A stretch of 64,000 nt of DNA from Blastomonas sp. AAP53 (GCF_000331245.1 NZ_ANFZ01000002.1:72001-136000), one strand, 5' to 3'; shown: positions 23,942-34,114, counted from the first letter of the stretch. The notes: generated from the sequence alone by a model not told the origin. Program-made: numbers and translations.

Positions 23942-26900
23942 ATGGTCAAGAACAATAGAGGTCTACACAGGGCTATCAGCGGCGGCGTCGCCGCCTCCGC
24001 GATGGCAGTGGCGCTGGCTGCCGCTCCGGCTCTTGCAATCGAGGCCAATGCCAGTTCAGCCTCCGATATCCGCAATTTGCTGACCGCCGATGGCCTGTCA
24101 CCGCATTTCGATTCCAGCCTGAACCTCATGGATGCCAAGCCGGAGCCGCATTCGATGCGTCTCGACATTCAGGATGTCGAGCTGGATCCGCAGATCCTGA
24201 TCGCCAACCCCGGCACCCCCACCACCGCGCGTGATCCCGTCAACATCACCGGCGTCGCCCAGATGGTGGTCGATAACGGCAATGGCGGTGTCGGTCTGTG
24301 CACCGGTTCGCTGATCAATCCGCGCACCGTGCTGTTTGCCGCACACTGCGTGAACAGCCGTGCCGCAACGGCCTATGGCGCCAATTCGGGCGGCGTCGCC
24401 ATCGCCTTCGGGTTCGAAACCAACACCCGCGCCAACGCACCGGGCCAGGTCGACGAACTGGTTCGCTGGCTGCTTGGCACCAATGGTCAGGGTCGCTTCC
24501 AGACCAACACCGCACAGGCTTTGTACAACGTGAATGCGGTGGCCTATCACCCGCGTTCGGTCGAGCCGGGCAACGGCTTCCTCTATGCCGATATCGCGGT
24601 CGCCTCGCTCGACACACCCGCCGTCGGCATTCCGACCTGGTCGCTGCTGCTGTCGCAGCTGCCCCAGCCGACCGCGATCACCGCTGCCAGCGGCACCGGT
24701 TATCACGTGAACCTGGCCGGCTATGGCGGCAACGGTACCGGAACCTCTGGCACGCTGCCGATCGACTTCCGCCGCCGTACCGCCGAAAACTGGCTGGGCG
24801 CGCTGACCTCGCTCGATGATTTCCAGGCGTTTCTGTTCGGCGCGCCTCCCGAAGGTCTGCCGCAGAACCTGTACTGGATCGACTTCGACGATCCGCGTCG
24901 TGGCACAGCTGCGGCCAGCCCGTTCGATTTCAACGCCTTTCGCGATAACGCACTGCCCCGTGAAGGGACCACCGCAGGTGGCGATTCGGGCGGCCCGCTG
25001 ATCCTCGACCGCACTTTCACGCGCGAAGTGATCATCGGCGTGCTGTCGGGTGGCTATACGCGCTTCTTCAACGGCCAGCCCGCCAACGGCTTCGGCACCG
25101 CCTCGTTCTATCAGCCGCTCTACCTGTATTGGGACTGGATCGCAGAGAACAACCCGTATCGCTACGTGTCGGCCAATGCCGGCAGCCGCAACTGGAACGA
25201 CCCGACGCACTGGATCACGACCCAGGATCCCAATTACTTCATCATCGGTCCCGACGGCCAGCTCATCAACGGCACCCCATCTTCGGCTGGCGGCACCACG
25301 GTGGATACCAGCGGCAAGTTCGGCCAGGCCTGCTTCCAGTCAGGCGGCCTCAGCGAGTGCGTCGACTTCAGCACCGGCACCACCACGGTCGAGCGCAAGC
25401 CGATCGGCACGGGTAGCGAAAGCGACAATGCAGGAACCGCAACCATTGCCAGCGGCATTGGCGAAGCGGTGGTCGAAAGCGCCGCAGCAACAGCGCAGAT
25501 CGCGGCGACCGACCCTGTCGGCCAGGCCACCATCGCGCTGCCGCCGGCATCCATCGCCAACGGTCTGCCAGGGGCGACCAACTTCGTTCCCAACAACACC
25601 GCCGGCAACCGTACCGCAGGCATCCTGCCGCGCTATTTCGACGTGACCCTGTCGGCTGCCGGCACGACCACGCTCGACAGCACGGTGACCATCGACCGCT
25701 TCCGCCTGAACGGCGCAGCGGCCGCACTCAACATCACCTCGACCGGTTCGCTGACCAGCCTGATCGATGTCACGCAGACCATCGGTTCGATGCAGGTCAA
25801 TGGCCGGCTGACGTCGGTGGGTGACTATTTCATGATGACCGGCGGCCTGAGCGGCACCGGCACCGTGAAGGCGCCGTTCTTCACCAGCGTTGCAGGCACC
25901 ATCTCTCCGGGTGCCACAGGCAATGCCGGCAACATCGGCACGCTGACCATCGACGGCAACGTCATCCTTTCATCGGCGACGCAGTTCAATGTCGATGTTG
26001 GCAACGGCGTGTCGGATCGACTTGCCATCACCGGCAACGCCAGCCTGGGTGGCCGCGTGGTCGTCTCGCCGGTGCCCGGCTATACAATCAAGAACGGCGA
26101 CACCTATCGCATCGTCACCACGGGCGGCACGATCTCGGCAGGGTTCAACTCCGCCGCCCCGATCAGCGCCATCCTGACGCCGGTGCTCACCACCAGCGCC
26201 AATGCCGTCGACATGCGCATCACCGCAGGCCAGTATCGCAACGTTATTGTGGCGGGATCGCGCGTCCAGTCGTCCTATGCGAGCATTCTGGACAGCAATC
26301 GCGCGGCAGCCGGCACCTATTCGGACGTCTTCCTGCGCACTGACCTCATGTCGGCCGCGCAGATCCAGGCGACGTTCGAATCGCTGGCACCGTTCGCAGA
26401 ATCGACCCGGCTCAGCATGAGCGAGTCGATGCTGTCGAGCACATCACGCTTCCACCGCACCCGCATGCAGTCGGCCTTGTCCGGCGATATGGGCGGTACG
26501 GTCGCGATGATCGGCCAGCCGCTCAACCTTGCTGCCACTGCCACCAGCGGCGCGGTACTGCCGGGTGCGATGGCGGCGGCTGCAGCGGGTCAGGACGCGC
26601 AGGAAACCGTGATGGAATCGCCGTCGCTGGGCAGCGATTATGCGATCTATCTGGGTGGCGGCTATCTCAACGGCAAGTCCACGCCGATGCCGACCTCGCT
26701 GACCAATGGCCGGCAGGATAATTTCGACGGTTATTTCGTTGTCGGCGGCTTTGAATATCTGCCGCGCGATGGTGTCGTGCTGGGTATCTCGGCGAGCTAC
26801 TCGGATGTCGACGCCAACGTCGTCCGCGGCCAGCAGGCATCGGGCAGGTTGCTGGAAGGCAGCGTCTATGGTGCGGTGACCACGCCGGGCGGCATGATCG

Positions 26901-27466
26901 TCGACGGCCGTGTCAGCGCAGGCAGCTTCAAGGTCGATACCGCGCGCAGCGTGGCAGTCGGCACTGGACTGTTCAACCTGGCAACCCAGGACGATAGCCT
27001 GGCGATCACCGCGGAACTGGGCCTTTCGGCTCCGATCGAAGGCAAGTCTGTCGTCGTCACTCCGCGTGTTGCCGCCCAGTATCAGTATATCGGCTTTGAC
27101 GATGTGCGTGAAACCGGGGGCGGTCCGGCTCTGGATATCGATCGCAACAAGTTCGATAGCCTGCAGATCCGCACCGGCCTGTCGGCCAGCGCCAAGAAGA
27201 CCGCCGTGTTCCGGCCCTATATCTACGCCGATTTCGTCTATGACGTGCTGGAAGGCGACCGGTTCTTCGGTGCCAACTTCGCAGGCAGCACCACGGGCCG
27301 CTTCCCGTTTGCCTATCGCGCGGATGACCGCACCTGGGCAGAAACGGGCGTGGGCCTGACGATCTCGCAGCCGACCTTCGACTTCACCGCGTCGATCGAC
27401 ACCACGGTGGGTCGCCAGGACTTCCAGGCACAACAATACTCGCTCTCGGCGCTGGTCCGCTTCTAA
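23942..27466 (+). CDS. Autotransporter with trypsin-like serine protease passenger
   Basis: The 1174-residue protein has a long signal peptide (ending ALA near residue 33). A trypsin-fold protease at about residues 80-400 has the complete triad: His135 in LFAAHC, Asp217 in ADIAVASLD, Ser349 in GGDSGGP. A Gly/Thr/Ala-rich beta-helical passenger of about 450 residues follows. A C-terminal autotransporter barrel from about residue 880 ends in the aromatic SALVRF. It would be exported by Sec, inserted in the outer membrane, and expose or release a protease. The start at 23942 fits the signal peptide. A strong terminator follows, so it is monocistronic. Substrate unknown. Confidence 0.92.
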   Translation: MVKNNRGLHRAISGGVAASAMAVALAAAPALAIEANASSASDIRNLLTADGLSPHFDSSLNLMDAKPEPHSMRLDIQDVELDPQILIANPGTPTTARDPVNITGVAQMVVDNGNGGVGLCTGSLINPRTVLFAAHCVNSRAATAYGANSGGVAIAFGFETNTRANAPGQVDELVRWLLGTNGQGRFQTNTAQALYNVNAVAYHPRSVEPGNGFLYADIAVASLDTPAVGIPTWSLLLSQLPQPTAITAASGTGYHVNLAGYGGNGTGTSGTLPIDFRRRTAENWLGALTSLDDFQAFLFGAPPEGLPQNLYWIDFDDPRRGTAAASPFDFNAFRDNALPREGTTAGGDSGGPLILDRTFTREVIIGVLSGGYTRFFNGQPANGFGTASFYQPLYLYWDWIAENNPYRYVSANAGSRNWNDPTHWITTQDPNYFIIGPDGQLINGTPSSAGGTTVDTSGKFGQACFQSGGLSECVDFSTGTTTVERKPIGTGSESDNAGTATIASGIGEAVVESAAATAQIAATDPVGQATIALPPASIANGLPGATNFVPNNTAGNRTAGILPRYFDVTLSAAGTTTLDSTVTIDRFRLNGAAAALNITSTGSLTSLIDVTQTIGSMQVNGRLTSVGDYFMMTGGLSGTGTVKAPFFTSVAGTISPGATGNAGNIGTLTIDGNVILSSATQFNVDVGNGVSDRLAITGNASLGGRVVVSPVPGYTIKNGDTYRIVTTGGTISAGFNSAAPISAILTPVLTTSANAVDMRITAGQYRNVIVAGSRVQSSYASILDSNRAAAGTYSDVFLRTDLMSAAQIQATFESLAPFAESTRLSMSESMLSSTSRFHRTRMQSALSGDMGGTVAMIGQPLNLAATATSGAVLPGAMAAAAAGQDAQETVMESPSLGSDYAIYLGGGYLNGKSTPMPTSLTNGRQDNFDGYFVVGGFEYLPRDGVVLGISASYSDVDANVVRGQQASGRLLEGSVYGAVTTPGGMIVDGRVSAGSFKVDTARSVAVGTGLFNLATQDDSLAITAELGLSAPIEGKSVVVTPRVAAQYQYIGFDDVRETGGGPALDIDRNKFDSLQIRTGLSASAKKTAVFRPYIYADFVYDVLEGDRFFGANFAGSTTGRFPFAYRADDRTWAETGVGLTISQPTFDFTASIDTTVGRQDFQAQQYSLSALVRF

Positions 27467-27489
27467 GCACCAGCCCGGGCGGCAAGCCT

Positions 27490-27532
27490 AAAGAAAAGCC
27501 CGTCAGCCGAGAGGCTGGCGGGCTTTTTCTTT
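27490..27532 (+). terminator. Rho-independent terminator after the autotransporter gene
   Basis: The stem AAAGCCCGTCAGCC (27495-27508) pairs with GGCTGGCGGGCTTT (27513-27526; one G-T pair), with a short GAGA loop and a T-rich tail. A-rich sequence on the left would also let it act on leftward transcripts. Confidence 0.9.
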
Positions 27533-27714
27533 GGGGGTGGGGAAGGTTCAGGCGGTGGGAACTGAACTGCCGCTGGATTGTCCCGCATCGCATGTCTTGC
27601 ATCCGGTACGGCCGCTTTCAGTGCATTGTGGCTACAGTCGTGGCGGCCGTAATGGGTGGGCACCTGTGCAGGCTTCAGCTTTTTGGCGGCAATCGCAGTT
27701 CTGCGGCTATTCGC

Positions 27715-28713
27715 CTAAGCTCCACTCTCTCGCGCGCCGGCCTTCCTTGTCCACGCTGGCCCGACCTGCTCTATCGCGTCGGTCCAGATCAACCCGTTGA
27801 AGCCGGGCGGAACGGCATCGAGATCATCGGGGTCGGTTATGCCGGGTGCGCCATTTTCGTTTTCAATGTTGCCGAGGAATATCACGGTCGTATTGGATTG
27901 GCGCATCCGCTCGAGAAAGCGGTTGGGCCATCCCCACACCAGATGCCTGTAGTTGATAGGCACCCCGATAACGCCGTCGACGCAGGAGTGCGGCGACTTT
28001 GTGCTCCATCCGACCTTCAGGTAATCGAGGGTACACTCTTTCATCCCGCGCTTGGAAAAGGCAAAGCCTGTCGGATTGATCGCTTTCCAGCGCCCGACAG
28101 GCCTTTCATGGCCGTAGACCATGATCCTGTCATCGATCGTGATGCCCTGCCCCTTGAGATAGGCGTGCAACAGATCGGCTTCCTCGATCCATCGACTTTT
28201 GAAGTTGATCAGAAAGCGTTGCTGGGGAAAGGCCTTCAGGACTTCGGCCAAAGAGGGCATCATTCCCTCGCCCTTTCCGCGAAACGGGAATGTCTTGCCG
28301 CCGTCGGCCGTGTATCCATGGCCTATGTCGAGCGACTTGAGATATGTCAGTGAATGCTCACGCGTGACACCGCTCCCTTCGGTTCGGCAATCGATCGTCC
28401 AATCGTGAAAGACCACGAACTCGTTGTCGCTCGTGGGGTGAATATCGATTTCCAGGATGTCCGCGCCAGCCCGAAAGCTCGCGGCTATCGATGGCAAGGT
28501 GTTCTCAATATAGGCGTTTGTCGGGGGCAGCATGCGACTGGCTGTGCACGTGTCCTTGTCGATCCCATCCCGGTCGTAAAGCTGATGGATCCCTCTGTGG
28601 GCCATCAGCCGCGCTTTGCCGTCAGGCTCAGGTGCAAGCCACGATGCATTCATCAAATAGACTGCGCCGACCACCATGAGCGCAGCAACACAAAATGCGC
28701 GACGTCGATTCAT
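27715..28713 (-). CDS. Glycerophosphodiester phosphodiesterase-like protein
   Basis: The 332-residue protein has an N-terminal membrane helix or signal (residues 6-22), then a GDPD TIM-barrel: AHRG (catalytic His-Arg), ENTLPS, the metal-binding EIDIHPT, and a second catalytic His in VFHDW. It would hydrolyse glycerophosphodiesters in the periplasm or membrane surface. GC content appears lower than in neighbouring genes, and it is flanked by repeat-rich non-coding DNA, which hints at acquisition. Start at 28713 gives a basic MNRRR signal start. Function inferred from family motifs. Confidence 0.86.
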   Translation of the reverse strand: MNRRRAFCVAALMVVGAVYLMNASWLAPEPDGKARLMAHRGIHQLYDRDGIDKDTCTASRMLPPTNAYIENTLPSIAASFRAGADILEIDIHPTSDNEFVVFHDWTIDCRTEGSGVTREHSLTYLKSLDIGHGYTADGGKTFPFRGKGEGMMPSLAEVLKAFPQQRFLINFKSRWIEEADLLHAYLKGQGITIDDRIMVYGHERPVGRWKAINPTGFAFSKRGMKECTLDYLKVGWSTKSPHSCVDGVIGVPINYRHLVWGWPNRFLERMRQSNTTVIFLGNIENENGAPGITDPDDLDAVPPGFNGLIWTDAIEQVGPAWTRKAGARESGA

Positions 28714-29022
28714 ATGCCGATGCCCAGCCTGTAGTGAGGTGACCGTTCTTAGGCTGATATTGGCCGTGAAGGAATGACTGAATTGGCGTCGTTTGCAGCA
28801 GGCTAGATTTTGCCCAAACAAGCGAAAAATCCGCCCCCCTTCCGCTCAGCCTGAGCCTGTCGAAGGCCCCGCTATACGGCTGGCCTGGGCGAGGGTCATT
28901 TGACTTCGCGGGCTACGCCCGCTGCTCAGAGCCTGTCCTGAACCTGATTCAGGAATGAGCGGAGGTGGTTAGTCTTTGGCAATAAGCGGGGCTGTATGCT
29001 GCCACGCGCTCGGCCTGTCACC
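28714..29022. other. Non-coding, repeat-rich interval
   Basis: No gene is supported in these 309 bp. From 28841 onward it is filled with short palindromes: GCTCAG/CTGAGC at 28844-28856, GCGGGC/GCCCGC at 28908-28922, and TCCTGAA/TTCAGGA at 28936-28954. The outer 8-bp arms TCCGCTCA (28841-28848) and TGAGCGGA (28956-28963) enclose them. GCCTGTC occurs twice inside. This looks like a REP/BIME-like composite element. Confidence 0.7.
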
Positions 29023-29643
29023 CTACTGAAAGCTCGCCCGCAATCCATCGATCACGAACTGCGCTGCGAGCGCTGCCAGCAGCACACCCAACAGCCGGGT
29101 GATCACCGCTTCGGCCTTGGAGCCCAGCAGCTTCATCAGCGGGCCTGCGGTGACCAGGGCGAGCAATGTCAGCAGCAGCACCGCCAGCAGCGCCGCGAGA
29201 ATCGTCAGTGCGCGGTCGAGGCCGCTGTTCTGTGAGACCAGCAGCATGACCGATGCGATCGATCCCGGCCCCGCGATCATCGGCATGGCCATCGGGAAGA
29301 TCGAGACATCCTCGATCTCGGGCGTCTCGATCACCTTCTGCGCGCGCTGTTCGCGGCGTTCGGTGCGCTTTTCGAACACCATGTCGAGCGCGATCAGGAA
29401 CAGCATGATTCCGCCGGCGATGCGGAAGCTGTCAAGCTCGATGTGCAGCGCCGAGAGCAGCACCTCGCCGAACAAGGCAAACACCAGCAGGATGCCGCCC
29501 GCTACGATCACCGCGCGGATCGCCATGCTGCGCCGCTGCTGGGCATTGGCCTCGGTGGTCATGCTGGCATAGATCGGCGCGCAGCCGGGTGGGTCGATGA
29601 CCACGAACAGCGTCACGAAAGCGGAGATAAACAGTTCGATCAT
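29023..29643 (-). CDS. MarC family integral membrane protein
   Basis: The 206-residue protein has six predicted transmembrane segments and the MarC signatures FVVIDPPGCAPIY in helix 1 and the IFPMAMPMIAGPGSI stretch in the middle. MarC proteins are inner-membrane proteins of uncertain function, earlier linked to antibiotic resistance but not proven. Its start overlaps the upstream exported-protein stop (ATGA), so it is the last gene of a folD-exported protein-marC unit. Confidence 0.9.
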   Translation of the reverse strand: MIELFISAFVTLFVVIDPPGCAPIYASMTTEANAQQRRSMAIRAVIVAGGILLVFALFGEVLLSALHIELDSFRIAGGIMLFLIALDMVFEKRTERREQRAQKVIETPEIEDVSIFPMAMPMIAGPGSIASVMLLVSQNSGLDRALTILAALLAVLLLTLLALVTAGPLMKLLGSKAEAVITRLLGVLLAALAAQFVIDGLRASFQ

Positions 29644-30383
29644 GCCGCACCTGCCGGGACATCGTCGCGCACGACGGTTTCGAATTCGGTGCCGTTCCAC
29701 AGGTCGATGCTGACCGTGCGGCTGCCATCAGCGCGGACGTTCCAGCGCCAGACCATCGTGCCATCGGTCGATGCGCGCGCACCGCTCGAGGCGGGGGCAG
29801 CAATCCTGGCATCCTTGGCCAGCGGCCCCATCTGCACGCCCTCGAGCAGCGCCTTGGGGTCACCGGTGCACACCGCCGTGCGCGAGCTGATCATGTCGCC
29901 ATCGCCTTCGGTGGCAGCGATCAATGCGCCGTGGTTGAACACCCAACGCCACTTGGGCTTCTTGGCGCGCGGCTTTTCCAGGTTCTGCCACACGCTGGTG
30001 TAGCTGCCGACCTGGCCATCGGGGAAATTGAGGACGCCGCTGGCAGCGCCAGTGCGGCCGTCGCACGCCATGAAAAGGCGTTTGGCCTGCCATCGGGCGG
30101 CCTGGGGCGGATCGGCGCGGTCTTTCAGCCAGCTTTGTGCCAGCACCGGCCCCTCGGTCAGCGTCACGGCATCCGGGGCAGCGGTCTCGCGCGAAGCGGT
30201 CCACTGGCCCTTTTCCTGCGCCAGACGCGCAAAGGCGATGTCGGCAACCAGAACGGCGCTCGAATTGGCATAGGATTGCCCCGGCGGGCCGCGATGTTCG
30301 CCCGGTGGCGGGCCGGGTTGAGCACTCGCCGCGATGGGCAGCAGAGCGGCCCACATGGCGAGCCAGCGGTGATGCAGGCGCAT
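29640..30383 (-). CDS. Exported protein of unknown function
   Basis: The 247-residue protein has a signal peptide ([18 protein letters not shown], cleavage after ASA near residue 24) followed by a Pro/Gly-rich linker and a globular domain. The domain recalls uncharacterised sphingomonad proteins (ADIAFARLAQEKGQWTASRE), but no function is assigned. Its start shares one base with the folD stop (TGATG) and its own stop overlaps the marC ATG, so three genes are tightly coupled. Probably periplasmic. Confidence 0.78.
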   Translation of the reverse strand: MRLHHRWLAMWAALLPIAASAQPGPPPGEHRGPPGQSYANSSAVLVADIAFARLAQEKGQWTASRETAAPDAVTLTEGPVLAQSWLKDRADPPQAARWQAKRLFMACDGRTGAASGVLNFPDGQVGSYTSVWQNLEKPRAKKPKWRWVFNHGALIAATEGDGDMISSRTAVCTGDPKALLEGVQMGPLAKDARIAAPASSGARASTDGTMVWRWNVRADGSRTVSIDLWNGTEFETVVRDDVPAGAA

Positions 30384-31273
30384 CACAATCCCTCCGGCGC
30401 GCGCAGACCGGCGCGGCGGTGCGCGGCAACGAGCGTGTTGCGCAGGAGGCAAGCGATGGTCATCGGGCCGACACCGCCAGGTACCGGCGTGATCGCACCA
30501 GCAACAGCGACGCATTCGTCATAGGCGACGTCACCGACCAGTCTGGTCTTGCCGGGCTCGGCGCCGGGGACGCGGTTGATGCCGACATCGATCACGCAAG
30601 CGCCGGGTTTGATCCAGTCGCCGCGTACCATCTCTGCGCGGCCCACGGCGGCAACGACAATATCGGCCAGGCCGACGATGGCGGGAAGGTCTTTCGTGCG
30701 GCTGTGCGCGATCGTGACGGTGCAGCTTTGCTGCAGCAACAGCTGCGCCATCGGCTTGCCGACAATATTCGATCGGCCAATCACCACCGCGTGCAGCCCG
30801 GACAGGTCGCCCAGCGTGTCCTGCAACAGCATCAGCGAGCCCAGCGGGGTGCAGGGCACCAGAGCCTCTTCGCCGACCGCCAATTTGCCCGCGTTGACGA
30901 CATGGAAGCCGTCGACATCCTTGGCCGGATCGATCGCGGCGAGCACCGCCTTGTCGTCGATATGCGCAGGCAGCGGCAGCTGGACCAGAATTCCGTCCAC
31001 CGCATCATCGGCGTTGAGCGTGGCGACCAGTTCGAGCAGCGCCTGCTCGCTGGTGTCGGCGGGCAACCGGTGCTCGAAGCTGAGCATCCCGGCTTCGACG
31101 GTCGCCTTGTGCTTGGAGCGGACATAGACCTGGCTGGCCGGGTCTTCACCCACCAGAACGACGGCAAGACCGGGCGCGCGGCCGGCGGCCTGCACGAAAC
31201 CGGGGACAAGCGCTGCGAGGCGCGCACGCAAACCGGCCGCGAAGGCCTTTCCATCTATGATACGGGCTGTCAT
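30383..31273 (-). CDS. folD: Bifunctional methylenetetrahydrofolate dehydrogenase/cyclohydrolase
   Basis: The 296-residue FolD interconverts 5,10-methylene-THF and 10-formyl-THF with NADP. Seen: the [14 protein letters not shown] motif with the catalytic Lys, [20 protein letters not shown], the Rossmann [14 protein letters not shown], and the closing [10 protein letters not shown]. Length is normal. It leads a three-gene leftward unit with an exported protein and marC. Confidence 0.96.
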   Translation of the reverse strand: MTARIIDGKAFAAGLRARLAALVPGFVQAAGRAPGLAVVLVGEDPASQVYVRSKHKATVEAGMLSFEHRLPADTSEQALLELVATLNADDAVDGILVQLPLPAHIDDKAVLAAIDPAKDVDGFHVVNAGKLAVGEEALVPCTPLGSLMLLQDTLGDLSGLHAVVIGRSNIVGKPMAQLLLQQSCTVTIAHSRTKDLPAIVGLADIVVAAVGRAEMVRGDWIKPGACVIDVGINRVPGAEPGKTRLVGDVAYDECVAVAGAITPVPGGVGPMTIACLLRNTLVAAHRRAGLRAPEGL

Positions 31274-31333
31274 GCCCGCCGCTCTAACGTCAAATGCGCG
31301 TCATTGCCACAGCAGAGCGCGGATTTACGCTGC

Positions 31334-31624
31334 TCAGGCGAACTGCACCCACAAACGCGGGATGATCGAACGCTGGACGATCATGATCAGCAGCAGCACT
31401 ACCATCGGCGCCAGATCGATCATGCCGAGGTCCGGCATGATCTTGCGAACGGGACGATAGATCGGCTCGGTGATCCGGTGCAGCGATTCGACCAGCTGGC
31501 GAACCAGGTCGTTCTGCATGCTGACGACGTTGAATGAGATCAGCCAGGACAGGACGATCTGGATGATGATGAACCACGTCACCACCGTCAGCAATATGTC
31601 CAGGATTTCGAGCAGGATCTGCAT
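31334..31624 (-). CDS. YggT family membrane protein
   Basis: A 96-residue protein with two transmembrane helices of the YggT family (TWFIIIQIVLSWLISFN, later PIYRPVRKIMPDLGMIDLAPM). Members are small inner-membrane proteins of unclear function, linked in some bacteria to osmotic shock tolerance or cell division. It sits between folD and argB, on the same strand as both, with 60 and 89 bp spacing. Confidence 0.92.
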   Translation of the reverse strand: MQILLEILDILLTVVTWFIIIQIVLSWLISFNVVSMQNDLVRQLVESLHRITEPIYRPVRKIMPDLGMIDLAPMVVLLLIMIVQRSIIPRLWVQFA

Positions 31625-31713
31625 AAGTCTCTCAATATGGCCTGGCCCGATATCTAGGGCGAGATTGGGTGTATTACAAGACTAAAACGGCTGGGCGCGC
31701 AAGCTCCAGACCC

Positions 31714-32610
31714 TCAGGCGCGGATGAGCGTGCCTGCACCGCGCGAGGTGAAGATTTCCAGCAGCATTGCATGCGGCACCCGTCCATCAAGGACAACCGC
31801 CGCATCAACGCCCTGTTCCACGGCATGGACGCAGGTTTCCAGCTTGGGTATCATGCCCCCGCTGATCGTGCCATCGGCGCGCAGCGCGGCGATATCGGCT
31901 GGCGTCAGATCGGACAGCAGCTTCTTAGCCTTGTCGAGCACACCTGCCACATCGGTCAGCAGGAACAGCCGCGATGCGCCCAGAGCGGCTGCGACAGCGC
32001 CGGCCATGGTATCGGCGTTGATGTTGTAGGTCTGCCCATCCGCGCCCACGCCGATCGGCGAGACGACGGGGATCATGCCTGCGTCCGAAATGGTCTTGAG
32101 CACCGTGCAATCGATCGATTCGGGCTCGCCGACAAAGCCGAGGTCGATCGCGCGTTCGATATTGCTGTCGGGGTCGCGCATCGTGCGCTCGACCTTGCTC
32201 GCGCGGACGAAGCCTGCGTCCTTGCCGCTGATGCCGATCGCCTTGCCGCCGGCAGCCGCGATCCAGGTCACAAGCTCCTTGTTGATCGCGCCCAGCACCA
32301 TTTCGGCGACGTTCGCGGTCTCGCTGTCGGTAACGCGCAGGCCGTCGATGAATTCGGACTGCACGCCCAGCCTTTTCAGCATCGCGCCGATCTGTGGGCC
32401 GCCGCCGTGCACGACGACGGGGTTGATGCCCACGGCTTTGAGCAGCACGACATCTTCGGCAAAGTCGCGCGCCAGCTCGGGGTCGCCCATCGCATGGCCG
32501 CCGTATTTGACGACGAAGCTCTTGCCCGCATAGCGCTGCATGAAGGGCAGGGCTTCGGTGAGGGTCTCTGCCTTGGCCAGCAGCGCGGGGTCGTGGATAT
32601 GGTCGCTCAT
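31714..32610 (-). CDS. argB: Acetylglutamate kinase
   Basis: The 298-residue enzyme phosphorylates N-acetylglutamate in arginine synthesis. Visible motifs are [11 protein letters not shown] (phosphate-binding loop), [24 protein letters not shown], the NADTMAG segment binding the adenine and the GGMIPKLE stretch. ATG at 32610 overlaps the upstream YhhQ-like stop (ATGA), fixing the start; in-frame sequence further upstream is antisense-like noise within that gene. PII proteins regulate this enzyme in some bacteria, and the arginine-sensitive N-terminal helix looks present, but this is inference. Confidence 0.96.
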   Translation of the reverse strand: MSDHIHDPALLAKAETLTEALPFMQRYAGKSFVVKYGGHAMGDPELARDFAEDVVLLKAVGINPVVVHGGGPQIGAMLKRLGVQSEFIDGLRVTDSETANVAEMVLGAINKELVTWIAAAGGKAIGISGKDAGFVRASKVERTMRDPDSNIERAIDLGFVGEPESIDCTVLKTISDAGMIPVVSPIGVGADGQTYNINADTMAGAVAAALGASRLFLLTDVAGVLDKAKKLLSDLTPADIAALRADGTISGGMIPKLETCVHAVEQGVDAAVVLDGRVPHAMLLEIFTSRGAGTLIRA

Positions 32611-33251
32611 GCGTCGAGCCTTTTGCCCAGACGGACGAAGAACACAATCAGGAACGGCACCAGGGCCACCGACAACGCCACCTTGGCGACCATCTGCCCG
32701 ACGAGCAGCTGGCCGATCGGGAACACGCCATAAAAGGCGATGGTGACGAAGATCAAGGTGTCGACGATCTGCGAGAGCGCCGAGGCGATCACCCCGCGCA
32801 CCGCCAGCAAGCGGCCCGGCATGTTCTGCAGCTTGGAGAAAATATAGACGTTGAGGAACTGCGAGACGCCATAGGCACACACGCCTGCTGCCCAGATGCG
32901 ACCCGTCGCGCCCAGGATCAGCTGGATCGCCGCTGCGTTCTCGGGTGCCATATCGGGCGAGGCGGGCAGCGCGAAGACCACCCACGAGAGCGCCATGGCA
33001 AACAGCAGCGGCACAAAGCCGAACTTCACCAGGCTGTTGGCGGTGTCGCGGCCGTGCAGCTCTGCAATCGCGCTGGAGACCACCACCAGCAGCAGGAAGG
33101 CAAAGATGCCCGCCTCCACCGCCAGCGGGCCGATCGAGACCTGCTTGTTGCCCAGCACACCGGCCAGGCACACCATGCCGCCGTAGAACACGGACAGCAC
33201 ATAAAGCGATCGGGGAATGCCGGGGGTGCCGGCAGCAGGGGCGGTCGTCAT
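32607..33251 (-). CDS. Queuosine precursor transporter (YhhQ/VUT family)
   Basis: The 214-residue inner-membrane protein has about six helices and the family pattern LANKQ-like [17 protein letters not shown]-like [14 protein letters not shown], and [22 protein letters not shown]/YhhQ proteins take up the 7-deazaguanine precursors used to make queuosine in tRNA. It overlaps argB by four bases. The pairing seems to be a matter of operon packing rather than pathway. Confidence 0.88.
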   Translation of the reverse strand: MTTAPAAGTPGIPRSLYVLSVFYGGMVCLAGVLGNKQVSIGPLAVEAGIFAFLLLVVVSSAIAELHGRDTANSLVKFGFVPLLFAMALSWVVFALPASPDMAPENAAAIQLILGATGRIWAAGVCAYGVSQFLNVYIFSKLQNMPGRLLAVRGVIASALSQIVDTLIFVTIAFYGVFPIGQLLVGQMVAKVALSVALVPFLIVFFVRLGKRLDA

Positions 33252-33334
33252 GGCCGACGCGGTAACGGCTTTTTGCGACGGGGGGAAGGGGGGACGCTCT
33301 TGCGCCGCCCGCCCCCTTCCAGCACTATGGGCGC

Positions 33335-33898
33335 ATGTCGGAATTCACCACCAGCCTGACCGAGAAGCACCGCGCGTTCATCGCGCGCCAGCCGGTCTTC
33401 TTCGTCGCCACCGCCGCAGCCGATGCGCGCATCAATCTCAGCCCCAAGGGCTATGATGCGTTCCGCGTGCTGGAGGACAACCGCGTCGCCTATCTCGACC
33501 TGGGTGGGTCGGGCAACGAGACGCACGCGCATCTGTTGGCCGATGGGCGCATCACGATCATGTTCTGCGCGTTCGAAAATCCGGCATTGATCCTGCGCAT
33601 CTATGGCCGGGGTCGGCCGGTGCTGCCGCAGGATTCCGAATGGGACGGCCTGGCATCGCACTTCGAGATGCTGCCCGGCACGCGGCAGATCTTCGATATC
33701 ACGGTCGACAGCGTGCAGACGAGCTGTGGCTGGGGCGTGCCGGTGATGGAGTTCGAGCGCGAGCGCGAGACGCTGAAAAAAGCGCACCGGCAAAGCGAGC
33801 CTGACAAATGGCTGGCCAAGACCGCCGGGCGCACCCGTTCGATCGACGGACTTCCGACCACGCCGACCACGCGCTATTTCACCGATGCGCAGGGCTAA
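33335..33898 (+). CDS. Pyridoxamine 5'-phosphate oxidase family (FMN-binding) protein
   Basis: This 187-residue split-barrel protein has the family pattern VFFVATAAADARINLSPKG, then LDLGGSGNETHAHL and MFCAFENPALILRIYGRG. Members bind FMN or F420 and include uncharacterised oxidoreductases, not true PdxH. It starts the rightward run with two small genes that follow. The 84-bp gap to the divergent YhhQ gene should hold both promoters. Confidence 0.88.
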   Translation: MSEFTTSLTEKHRAFIARQPVFFVATAAADARINLSPKGYDAFRVLEDNRVAYLDLGGSGNETHAHLLADGRITIMFCAFENPALILRIYGRGRPVLPQDSEWDGLASHFEMLPGTRQIFDITVDSVQTSCGWGVPVMEFERERETLKKAHRQSEPDKWLAKTAGRTRSIDGLPTTPTTRYFTDAQG

Positions 33899-33904
33899 GC
33901 GCGC

Positions 33905-34114
33905 ATGAGCCTGAAAGCGATTGCCGAATATGCAGACCGGATCGAGGCGGAGATGGCGCGGCTGACGCTGGGGGCTGAAGGCATCGAGGCGCACATTTTC
34001 GATGGCGGCATGGCAGGCCTCGGCCTGGGCTTCATGACCCCGGCGCGGTTGATGGTGATTCCTGAGGATGCGGCGCGAGCGCGCAGCGTGCTCGAAAAAC
34101 TGGGTGAGGCCTGA
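33905..34114 (+). CDS. DUF2007-like small protein
   Basis: A 69-residue protein resembling the DUF2007 family: a helical N-terminus, the [16 protein letters not shown] central segment and [19 protein letters not shown] at the end. These proteins have a short ferredoxin-like/GlnB-like half-fold and are called putative signal-transducing proteins without proof. It lies six bases after the FMN-binding protein gene and is likely translated from the same transcript. Confidence 0.75.
   Translation: MSLKAIAEYADRIEAEMARLTLGAEGIEAHIFDGGMAGLGLGFMTPARLMVIPEDAARARSVLEKLGEA

Noticed and set aside
32611-33171. In-frame extension upstream of argB giving a 485-residue protein
   Set aside because: The added part lies inside the YhhQ-family gene in another frame and is Arg/Gly-rich noise; the ATGA overlap at 32607-32610 fixes the true start.
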